NCBI GenBank assembly: GCA_029983495.1
Contig: JASBZJ010000005.1
Span: 1 to 20,155 of the forward strand
From: Porphyromonas sp.
GTDB taxonomy: Bacteria; Bacteroidota; Bacteroidia; Bacteroidales; Porphyromonadaceae
Direction: 5' to 3'
DNA: 20,155 nt
Below are positions 1 through 5,831 of the stretch, one piece after another; the first letter of the stretch is position 1; every line of letters starts with the position of its first letter. A model generated the notes under the pieces. The model was not told where the DNA came from. It did not search any database and saw nothing but the letters and a program-made list of their open reading frames with translations. The position numbers and the translations under genes are program-made.

Positions 1-551
1 ATCTTGTTTTGCACCTTTTGGAAAAAGGTTTGTGATACCGATGCACGAGGGTCATAGTCGATACTGGTGGCATAGATCTCTAACACTTGTCGATACAACA
101 CCTTCTCTGTGGCACGGATGTCGCGAATGCGTTCCAGAAGTTCTTTCCAATAGCTACCACCACCCAGTTTTTTAAGTCGTTCGTCATCAAGGGTAAAGCC
201 TTTGGTGATATATTCTTTCAACCGAGCGGTCGCCCACTGGCGAAAACGAGTTGCAATGATGCTACGCACACGATAGCCAAGGGCTATAATCATGTCGAGG
301 TTATAATGGGCAGTGAGATATGATTTGCCATCTGTAGCAGTTGTTCGGAATTTCCGAACAACTGCACTTTCCTGCAATTCTCCTTCTTCGAAGATATGCT
401 TGATATGCTCACTTACATTCGACTTGCTGGTTTGGTACAGCTCGCACATCTGTGCTTGTGTAAGCCACAACGTTTCATCTTCGAGCTTCACATCTATCTT
501 GGTGCTTCCACTTTCATCCGTATAGATGATGATTCTTTTTGTTTCGTCCAT
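1..551 (-). CDS. RhuM-family protein, 3' end outside window
   Basis: The first 183 codons of a gene that continues past the left edge. The protein starts MDETKRIIIYTDESG. Residues about 29-55 (LWLTQAQMCELYQTSKSNVS...) look like a winged-helix or helix-turn-helix DNA-binding segment. They are followed by the VVRKFRTTATDGKSYLTAHYN and LGYRVRSIIATRFRQWA blocks typical of the RhuM family, named for a Salmonella pathogenicity-island gene. The biochemical role of the family is not established; members often sit inside type I and type III restriction-modification loci, as here. The start at 551 is the first ATG in the frame and lies 9 bp after the stop of the four-helix-bundle gene, so the two are probably co-transcribed. 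Family assignment is firm and function is unknown. Confidence 0.88.
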   Translation of the reverse strand, partial: MDETKRIIIYTDESGSTKIDVKLEDETLWLTQAQMCELYQTSKSNVSEHIKHIFEEGELQESAVVRKFRTTATDGKSYLTAHYNLDMIIALGYRVRSIIATRFRQWATARLKEYITKGFTLDDERLKKLGGGSYWKELLERIRDIRATEKVLYRQVLEIYATSIDYDPRASVSQTFFQKVQNK

Positions 552-560
552 ATTCTGAGG

Positions 561-926
561 TTAGACTTTAGACGTTAGGGTTCTTATCAGACCGGCAAGC
601 ATACACCCAATCTCTTGTGTTTGTGCCGGCATATACTGCAAATCCCTTTCGGTGATATAGCCTATACGCCTGCACAGTTCTAATTGCGTTTCTAGTTCAG
701 CCCTTGAGCCTTGGGCTACATAAAGGAAGTGAACAGCCTCTTTGTTTGTACCACGTGCATTCCCTTCTGCTATATTGGAGGGTATGGACACGACAGCTCG
801 CTTCATTTGGTCGGACAGGGCAAACATCTCCTCTTTCGGCAATGTCTTTACAATGTTATATGTATCTTCCGTTACCTGCATTGCTTTTTGCCACACCGGC
901 AACTCTCTATAGTTTCTACCTCTCAT
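561..926 (-). CDS. Four-helix-bundle protein (S23 / rRNA intervening-sequence type)
   Basis: A 121-residue protein with the full family signature: LPVWQKAM near the N-terminus, SDQMKRAVVSIPSNIAEGNA in the middle, then VAQGSRAELETQLELCRRIG. The family was first found encoded within intervening sequences of bacterial 23S rRNA genes and forms small four-helix bundles resembling the Avd protein of diversity-generating retroelements. Its molecular role is unclear; nucleic-acid binding is likely from the basic helices. Here it lies between mod and the RhuM gene. TAACGTC-type repeats sit at both ends: the last codons (RTLTSKV) are themselves written in the repeat, and another degenerate copy lies just upstream of the start. 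This makes an inserted unit plausible (inference). Confidence 0.9.
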   Translation of the reverse strand: MRGRNYRELPVWQKAMQVTEDTYNIVKTLPKEEMFALSDQMKRAVVSIPSNIAEGNARGTNKEAVHFLYVAQGSRAELETQLELCRRIGYITERDLQYMPAQTQEIGCMLAGLIRTLTSKV

Positions 927-963
927 ATTCCTCTAACGCCTAATATCTAACCAAACCATCAGC

Positions 964-985
964 GGGCGGACACACAGGTCCGCCC
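964..985. repeat. GGGCGGAC-type intergenic palindrome
   Basis: Perfect 8-bp arms, GGGCGGAC at 964-971 and GTCCGCCC at 978-985, enclose a 6-base loop; the tail CTACAAAT follows. It lies between mod and the four-helix-bundle gene. The same palindrome with the same tail recurs in degenerate form near 3611, 5340, 13061 and 13164, so it is a dispersed REP-like element. No T-run follows it, so it is not a typical terminator. Confidence 0.8.
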
Positions 986-1002
986 CTACAAATACCACCC
1001 TC

Positions 1003-1009
1003 TAACGTC
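1003..1009. repeat. TAACGTC repeat at the end of mod
   Basis: A single TAACGTC heptamer with its usual pyrimidine-rich flank lies 7 bp beyond the mod stop codon. A degenerate relative (CTAACGCCTAATATCTAAC) lies at 932-950. These are intergenic members of the family that also occurs inside mod at 1462-1475 and 2921-2983, and at the far end of the four-helix-bundle gene at 571-577. Confidence 0.7.
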
Positions 1010-1015
1010 TCCCAT

Positions 1016-3082
1016 CTAAATCACCCTAATATTATCCAAGGCTTCCTTCTCGTCCCAGTCGAGCGTCTGCTTAAAGAGTTCGAAGAGGTTGATTTTCATC
1101 TTGTCCTCGGCAAAGCAACTGTCACGGAAGAGTACACGCTCGGGATGCATGGCAGCCATAGCACGTACTACCGCCTCTGTTACATTCTCGGCAAAGCAGG
1201 CTACGAGCTCGCCATCGTTTACGTTGTAGATGGTGAAGCCGTCCACCTCCGTAGTTTGCATTGGTTGCGAGAGGGAGAGGGGTACGCCCCACGAAAGCAT
1301 CGCCCCGAAGAGGAGGTCGAGGTCGGTGCGGTCGGTCTTGATGTTGTCAAGGAATAGGTCGAGCGTGGCTTGGCTGTATACACCGGGTGCTTGGCTCACC
1401 TCCTCGAAGTTGCTACTGTCCAGCTTGAACACTCTAAACCCTACATCTAACTTCTTCCCTCTAACGTCTAACGTCTCCAAAATCTTCTTTCCTGCCCGGC
1501 GTATGCGCTCCTTGGCTATCTCGGGTATCGAGGTGTAGCCCGCTTTGCGTGCTTCGCTGTCTTCGGGTGTTTCTTCGGGAAGTTGCACGCAGATATATTT
1601 GCGATTGCCCCCGTCCTCGGCATTGAGCTGCATTACGGCATGGGCAGTCGTTCCTGAGCCGGAGAAGAAGTCGAGAATCAGGGAGTCACTGTCTGTGCCG
1701 ATATTAAATAAACGATAAATAATATCTTCGTCTTTGGGGTTCTCAAAGACTTTTCTACCAAACATTTCCATTAGACGCTTAGTTGCAGTACGACCATCTT
1801 TATAGAATACGCTATAAGGTACGCTCGTCTCTCGATCTTTTAGGTATGCTTTCTTGGTTGGAACACTACCAGGTTCCCCAAAATCTACTAACCCTTCACT
1901 GACCCATTCTTTCATCGTTTGTTCATTAGTAATCCATCCACGCGAGGGAGTTGAGGCCTTGATACCTGTTTCTGGATTTACTAAATCATACTTAGGACCA
2001 CCCCCTCCGGGCCAAGAAATATTATCAGAGAAGTAAATACCACGATGGTCTACTTTTGAATAGTGCTTGTGAGCTTTGGCTGGATGCCCATCTGATAAAT
2101 CCTTATACCATGCTTTGAGTGCTTTCGTTTGCTCTACATAGTCATTAGGATGTGCTTTTTTGATTTGAGCATAGGCTTTGTATATATCATCTAAACCATC
2201 TTTTCTTTCTCTCCAAGTCGTCTGACTTTCTTTTAATGTATCCAAACTCTTTACATAGCAGAGAATATACTCATGCGACACTGAGATTAGCTTAGAATCA
2301 TTTTTTCGTCCCGCAGCCCAAATCAATTCTGCCACAAAATTCCTCTCCCCAAACACCTCGTCGCAAATTTTACGCAGGTTGTGCACTTCATTGTCGTCGA
2401 TAGAGATGAAGATAACCCCATCTTCTGTGAGTAGTGAGCGAGCCACGAGGAGGCGACTGAGCATCATGGAACACCAGTCGGAGTGGAAGCGACCGTTGCT
2501 GTCGGTGTTGCGGTGGTAGCGGATTCCTTCTTCGTCTATATTGCCCGTAGCGAGGTCTTCCTCCGAGGCAGATCGAGCAAAGTCGTCGTGATAGACAAAG
2601 TCGTTACCTGTGTTGTAAGGCGGGTCGATGTAGATCATCTTGACCTTGCCCATATAGCCGCGCTGCAGGAGTTTGAGGACACGCAGGTTGTCGCCCTCGA
2701 TGTAGATGTTTTCGGTCGTGTCCCAGTCGAGTGATTCCTCAGGCACAGGGCGTAGCGTTTCGGTCGTTTCGCTAGCGGCCTCAAGGCGTGCCGCCTGCTT
2801 GCCCGGCCATGTGAATTGATACAACTCGCGGTCGGTCTCCACAGCATCATCGCCCAATAGCTGGCGCAGTATTTTGAAATTGACGGCCATGCGCACACGT
2901 CTCCCCTCTTTCTCTACCTCTAACGTCTTACCCCTAACGTCTAACGTCTCTCCTCTAACGTCTAACGTCTTATCACCAACGTCTCCCACCTCCGTAAAGC
3001 ACGAGGGGGCGATAGCATAAAGCGCCTCCAAGTTGAGTTTGCTACCCTCTGCTGATTTATGGTCTAGTTTCTTGATAGTCAT
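1016..3082 (-). CDS. mod: Type III restriction-modification DNA methyltransferase (Mod)
   Basis: A 688-residue adenine-N6 DNA methyltransferase. Motif IV DPPY is at residues 153-156 in MIYIDPPYNTGNDF. The AdoMet-binding motif FFSGSGTT is at about 472-479, followed by KYICVQLPEETP. Motif IV before motif I is the beta-class order of type III Mod and related enzymes. Length fits Mod subunits, which set specificity for both methylation and restriction. Residues about 250-465 between the motifs should be the target-recognition domain; its DNA (about 1690-2335) is markedly AT-rich. TLDVRG-type peptides at residues 38-56 and 536-547 are translated from the local TAACGTC repeat and are probably insertions. 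No res gene is visible, so an orphan or solitary enzyme remains possible. A candidate promoter lies at 3221-3228. Confidence 0.93.
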   Translation of the reverse strand: MTIKKLDHKSAEGSKLNLEALYAIAPSCFTEVGDVGDKTLDVRGETLDVRGKTLEVEKEGRRVRMAVNFKILRQLLGDDAVETDRELYQFTWPGKQAARLEAASETTETLRPVPEESLDWDTTENIYIEGDNLRVLKLLQRGYMGKVKMIYIDPPYNTGNDFVYHDDFARSASEEDLATGNIDEEGIRYHRNTDSNGRFHSDWCSMMLSRLLVARSLLTEDGVIFISIDDNEVHNLRKICDEVFGERNFVAELIWAAGRKNDSKLISVSHEYILCYVKSLDTLKESQTTWRERKDGLDDIYKAYAQIKKAHPNDYVEQTKALKAWYKDLSDGHPAKAHKHYSKVDHRGIYFSDNISWPGGGGPKYDLVNPETGIKASTPSRGWITNEQTMKEWVSEGLVDFGEPGSVPTKKAYLKDRETSVPYSVFYKDGRTATKRLMEMFGRKVFENPKDEDIIYRLFNIGTDSDSLILDFFSGSGTTAHAVMQLNAEDGGNRKYICVQLPEETPEDSEARKAGYTSIPEIAKERIRRAGKKILETLDVRGKKLDVGFRVFKLDSSNFEEVSQAPGVYSQATLDLFLDNIKTDRTDLDLLFGAMLSWGVPLSLSQPMQTTEVDGFTIYNVNDGELVACFAENVTEAVVRAMAAMHPERVLFRDSCFAEDKMKINLFELFKQTLDWDEKEALDNIRVI
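1462..1475. repeat. In-frame TAACGTC repeat in the C-terminal part of mod
   Basis: Two adjacent TAACGTC heptamers preceded by a degenerate CATCTAAC copy at 1444-1451. On the coding strand they give ETLDVRGKKLDV (residues 536-547), a near copy of the N-terminal inserted peptide. They lie between two conserved blocks, IRRAGKKI and FRVFKLDSS, where an insertion could be tolerated. Confidence 0.75.
2921..2983. repeat. In-frame TAACGTC repeat cluster in the 5' part of mod
   Basis: TAACGTC occurs at 2921, 2935, 2942, 2956 and 2963, with CAACGTC at 2977. The spacing combines 7-bp tandem copies with a 21-bp super-period. On the coding strand this gives KTLDVRGETLDVRGKTLEV (residues 38-56) near the N-terminus. 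A 21-bp unit keeps the frame, but gain or loss of a single heptamer would shift it. Confidence 0.85.
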
Positions 3083-3220
3083 CGTATCTTATTTTTGATT
3101 GTTTCTATTTCCCCTCTGCAGCCATTTACTTGTACGTTGCTTCTCTACAAGTACAACTTATATTCTATTTATTGTTTCCATAGGGTGATTTCATTTATCT
3201 ATATGCACATTAAATCTCTA

Positions 3221-3228
3221 CAAAGTTA
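3221..3228 (-). promoter_or_regulatory. Candidate Bacteroidota -7 box for mod
   Basis: On the minus strand this reads TAACTTTG, a match to the TAnnTTTG -7 element. It would start transcription near 3214, leaving a leader of about 130 nt before the mod ATG at 3082. The -33 position is only T-rich (near 3249-3252), so the call rests mainly on the -7 match and location. Confidence 0.45.
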
Positions 3229-3295
3229 CGTCCTATTTATCTGAATGAAAAATTCTTGAGAAAAACTTACTAAATATTTGATGTTTACCATTTTC

Positions 3296-3362
3296 ATTCC
3301 CCAGCTTCCTCCTGAGTTTCATTTTTTTGAGACTCAGGGGGATTTTTCGTACGAATAAAACC
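3296..3362. repeat. Dispersed hairpin repeat, copy A
   Basis: CCTGAGT (3311-3317) and ACTCAGG (3332-3338) form a 7-bp stem around a T-rich loop, followed by GGGGATTTTTCG and then AATAAAACCCC. A clearly related sequence with the same order of parts lies at 12754-12827. The stem followed by Ts could act as a plus-strand terminator, but no plus-strand gene ends here. Confidence 0.7.
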
Positions 3363-3401
3363 CCATAGTGTTAGTATATTTCAGTGGTATGTATGGGGGG
3401 G

Positions 3402-3710
3402 CAAAAGTCAAACCCATCAGAGGGGTGATATTATTTGTAAAGGATAAGCGTCATCAAGGAGCTAATTTATCAACAAAAATGTCGTTTCTGTGATTTATGC
3501 TATCAATATGAAAGAGGCATTTTCTGAATTCAGATTTTTGACACACCCCCGCAGATGTAACATATAAAAATGAGCGAGTCTGCCTGAAAATACAATCTTA
3601 TTTACAACACGGACGGGCGGACACATAGATCCACCCCTACAAATGCCCTTAAATGAATGTGCTTATTATCAGATAATAACTTGTAATGAGACTTGCTATC
3701 GTGCAAAGGG
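3402..3710. repeat. 309-bp direct repeat, copy 1
   Basis: Matches 5131-5439 with no gaps at a constant offset of 1729 bp. By eye only three positions differ: 3414, 3419 and 3701. It holds the right part of a MITE-like element (right inverted end 3536-3550) followed by about 160 bp that includes a degenerate GGGCGGAC palindrome at about 3614-3638. The left inverted end is damaged: the TGTGT of copy 2 is missing just before 3402. No coding sequence is seen in it. Confidence 0.95.
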
Positions 3711-3759
3711 CTTAAGATCCCCTCCACCCTCTACAAACCCCTCTTCACAGGTTCTGACA

Positions 3760-3779
3760 AGTAGTCCTTCTGGACTACT
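3760..3779. repeat. Perfect hairpin over the stop codon of the 88-aa gene
   Basis: AGTAGTCC (3760-3767) and GGACTACT (3772-3779) form a perfect 8-bp stem with a 4-base loop. It overlaps the stop codon at 3775-3777. No T-run follows on the minus strand, so it may protect the mRNA 3' end or be a weak terminator rather than a classical one. Confidence 0.5.
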
Positions 3780-4041
3780 CTCTGTTACGGTCTTTCTCTT
3801 TCTCTTTCTTTTTGAGATTATCTTCACCCTTATTGTCCCTTCGCTCTAAGTAGTGGTAGAGGATAGAAACCCCGAGAGAGACTCCCATCAATATCCCATA
3901 AATAACTCCATAGGACAAGCGTAGCGTTATCGTCCCCTCACCATAATCCTCTAGCAAAGCATAGAAAAGTATCGCTAAGACAGCTACAACGCTGAGTACG
4001 GAAATCAATATGCATCTCGCAGTGCTAAATCGATGTTTCAT
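3775..4041 (-). CDS. Small two-helix membrane protein, unknown function
   Basis: 88 residues, family not recognised. Two hydrophobic stretches are visible: residues about 10-29 (ARCILISVLSVVAVLAILFY) and about 43-63 (SYGVIYGILMGVSLGVSILYH). A very charged tail (DNKGEDNLKKKEKEKDRNRE) should lie in the cytoplasm. Its ATG overlaps the stop of the preceding lipoprotein gene in an ATGA junction, a strong sign of translational coupling and that the ORF is real. The pair is bracketed by the 309-bp direct repeats. A secreted/inner-membrane partnership is plausible, but no function can be assigned. Confidence 0.65.
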   Translation of the reverse strand: MKHRFSTARCILISVLSVVAVLAILFYALLEDYGEGTITLRLSYGVIYGILMGVSLGVSILYHYLERRDNKGEDNLKKKEKEKDRNRE

Positions 4042-4769
4042 GAAAAGAAAGTATAAATCGAACGGGCTAATCCATACACGCCTGACACAATTCCAATTCC
4101 AACACTCACAGGCGTTGCAACAATGGTCGATCCAAGTCCTACGCCAGCAAAGAGAATATCACAAGCTACTGTACGTTGCTTATCATCCATCTGATTAACG
4201 ACCGCTTCTCTCCACACCATGCGATCGCCAGGAGATCTTAGCGTATCTCTATAGGAAAGAAGCTCCTGCAATAAAACAACTCTAAGTTCTCCTATTTCAC
4301 TTAGAAGTGCTTGAACAAGCTTCCGTTGACTAGTGGTTAAGGTGTTAAAACCTGCGCTTCTGTAATATTCTTCCAGAACCCTATAGTATTCATCAAAGTC
4401 CTCTACATAAATTGCCTCCCTTATTTGAACAACTCTTGCCTCCTCTATTAAAGGGGCTAAGGAATTACGCAACTCTGCGGAGTGAATAAAGCGATGCCCC
4501 GAAAGAGATTCCTCCGTTTTATTGGGAACAAGTTTCTCTACAGAAGAGCAAAAGTCTTCGACAGAGTTACTCAAAGAGACCAATTTAGACACTCTAACTA
4601 CATCTATTATTGCTGTTGAACGTTCTTCTATCCATTGCTCCATCTGTTTGCTGGGAGTCTCTTTCTGAAAATCATCCTCATGTCTGCTATCGCAAGAAGT
4701 CGCTGTGCATAGCATATACACCATAAAGGCAGTCAAAACAGTCTTCGTTATTGCATTTCTTTTTATCAT
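4038..4769 (-). CDS. Predicted lipoprotein of unknown function
   Basis: 243 residues from the chosen start (MIKRNAITKTVLTAF...). The hydrophobic leader ends in the lipobox ATSC, with Cys 26 as lipidation site. The middle is charged and helical (for example residues about 130-200). The C-terminus is a glycine-rich hydrophobic hairpin (IVATPVSVGIGIVSGVYGLA), which looks membrane-interacting. An ATG 10 codons upstream (4799) is rejected because it overlaps a good promoter -7 box at 4797-4804. The gene overlaps the next one by 4 bp. I do not recognise the family. Its isolation between direct repeats and next to a modification locus suggests an accessory role, but defence or toxin activity would be speculation. 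Confidence 0.75.
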   Translation of the reverse strand: MIKRNAITKTVLTAFMVYMLCTATSCDSRHEDDFQKETPSKQMEQWIEERSTAIIDVVRVSKLVSLSNSVEDFCSSVEKLVPNKTEESLSGHRFIHSAELRNSLAPLIEEARVVQIREAIYVEDFDEYYRVLEEYYRSAGFNTLTTSQRKLVQALLSEIGELRVVLLQELLSYRDTLRSPGDRMVWREAVVNQMDDKQRTVACDILFAGVGLGSTIVATPVSVGIGIVSGVYGLARSIYTFFS

Positions 4770-4796
4770 TTCCAGTGCATTTTGTATTTTCCACTG

Positions 4797-4828
4797 CAAA
4801 GGTACCGAAAGTTTCTAACGTAGTCAAA
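4797..4828 (-). promoter_or_regulatory. Bacteroidota-type promoter for the lipoprotein gene
   Basis: On the minus strand a TTTG -33 element (4825-4828) and a TACCTTTG -7 element (4797-4804) are separated by 20 bp, matching the Bacteroides consensus TTTG / TAnnTTTG. Transcription should start near 4790, about 20 nt before the ATG at 4769, which decides the start codon of that gene. It is the best promoter match in the window. Confidence 0.75.
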
Positions 4829-5021
4829 TGGAATTTATCATCAAGGCTGACGCATTATCATAGCTAATGGCTAATTTCCACTAGTGTCCTAAACGTTTTG
4901 TGGAATAAGAAGAAAAGGGTAGATTTGTAATTGAAACTTCTTTGTTCGTTGATTTGGACTGTGTGGCTATATTTACTCCATTTTACTACTTCAAACATAC
5001 GAATAAATCCATTCATTACCA

Positions 5022-5066
5022 AATAGATAATAACCCTTAATGTTACTTACTGCCGTGCAAAGGGCT
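5022..5066. repeat. Partial third copy of the right end of the 309-bp repeat
   Basis: AGATAATAAC, TAATG, ACTT and CGTGCAAAGGGCT occur in the same order and spacing as at the right end of copy 1 (about 3668-3712), with a few substitutions. This suggests that the repeat unit ends near GTGCAAAGGGCT and that a fragment of another copy lies just left of copy 2. Confidence 0.65.
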
Positions 5067-5076
5067 CAATGATATA

Positions 5077-5123
5077 TACCATGGTTCATAATGATATTGT
5101 ACGGTGGCGGGCATTTGTAGGGG
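5077..5123. repeat. 47-bp dispersed repeat, also at 12992-13038
   Basis: The two sequences align without gaps at 45 of 47 positions by eye, from TACCATG through GCATTTGTAGGGG. After this point copy 5077 runs into the left end of the MITE-like element, while the other copy continues with CGGACAAAATAATG. Confidence 0.85.
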
Positions 5124-5279
5124 GGTGTGTCAAAAGTCAAACTCATCTGAGGGGTGATATTATTTGTAAAGGATAAGCGTCATCAAGGAGCTAATTTATC
5201 AACAAAAATGTCGTTTCTGTGATTTATGCTATCAATATGAAAGAGGCATTTTCTGAATTCAGATTTTTGACACACCCCC
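5121..5279. mobile_element. MITE-like element with 15-bp terminal inverted repeats
   Basis: GGGGGTGTGTCAAAA (5121-5135) and TTTTGACACACCCCC (5265-5279) are perfect inverted repeats enclosing about 129 bp without a coding sequence. A second copy at about 3395-3550 has an intact right end and a left end that lost five bases. Size and ends fit a non-autonomous element moved in trans by an insertion-sequence transposase. No transposase and no clear target duplication are visible. Confidence 0.7.
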
Positions 5280-5439
5280 GCAGATGTAACATATAAAAAT
5301 GAGCGAGTCTGCCTGAAAATACAATCTTATTTACAACACGGACGGGCGGACACATAGATCCACCCCTACAAATGCCCTTAAATGAATGTGCTTATTATCA
5401 GATAATAACTTGTAATGAGACTTGCTATCCTGCAAAGGG
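5131..5439. repeat. 309-bp direct repeat, copy 2
   Basis: Same orientation as copy 1 (3402-3710), ungapped, three differences by eye. It includes most of the MITE-like element and the following 160 bp with the degenerate GGGCGGAC palindrome. The remaining 5440-5495 up to the efflux operon holds nothing recognisable, and no strong terminator is seen there. Confidence 0.95.
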
Positions 5440-5495
5440 ATCTTTTTGTGATTAGCGTTTACCTCCTACTCGATGATTAAATATAATGATGTGGA

Positions 5496-5798
5496 TTATA
5501 TACTATCTGTAATACTCCATGTAAAAGCACGCAACCCTTGTTCGGGGGTTTTTTCATCCATAAGTTTGAGTTGCTCAAGTAACCTTGTCGCAAGTTCCGA
5601 TTGAATAATTACAAGCATAGCACTGTTCAGTATAGGCCAAGCATGCTCACCTAAATGCGGTTCACCACCGCGTGACCCACGGCCCGTAACTTGTTCCCAA
5701 GCTGTATATCCTTTAATATTCAGCCGTTCGAGTTGTTTAACTACAAACTCATGGTAGGCTTGGTTATAGCTTATAAATATCGCTTTTAGCTGTTCCAT
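5496..5798 (-). CDS. Small protein of possible P-II-like fold, last gene of the efflux operon
   Basis: 100 residues, starting MEQLKAIFISYNQAYHEFV. It shows an alternating beta/alpha pattern: a first strand KAIFISYN, a helix HEFVVKQLERLN, a conserved-looking loop GRGSRGGEPHLGEHAWP, a strand AMLVIIQS, a helix, and a final strand LRAFTWSI. This resembles small ferredoxin-like or P-II-like proteins that I associate with RND efflux operons in Bacteroidota; the association is from memory and not verified. It starts 33 bp after the pump stop codon and so is probably co-transcribed. A role in sensing or modulating efflux is inference. No DNA-binding motif is visible. Confidence 0.8.
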   Translation of the reverse strand: MEQLKAIFISYNQAYHEFVVKQLERLNIKGYTAWEQVTGRGSRGGEPHLGEHAWPILNSAMLVIIQSELATRLLEQLKLMDEKTPEQGLRAFTWSITDSI

Positions 5799-5831
5799 AG
5801 CTTTGTATTTAAGGTCAATTTGTGGTATAGG

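Noticed and set aside
2635..2898. 87-codon frame within mod
   Set aside because: Another frame of a well-supported methyltransferase gene; it is rich in residues expected from a shifted GC-rich frame.
2921..2983. CRISPR-like array
   Set aside because: The units are 7 bp or 21 bp with no spacers, lie inside a coding sequence, and no cas gene is present.
1..3082. Diversity-generating retroelement, suggested by the Avd-like four-helix-bundle gene
   Set aside because: No reverse transcriptase and no template/variable repeat pair can be seen in the window.
3402..5439. Composite transposon
   Set aside because: The flanking repeats carry no transposase, so it is better described as a gene pair between direct repeats.
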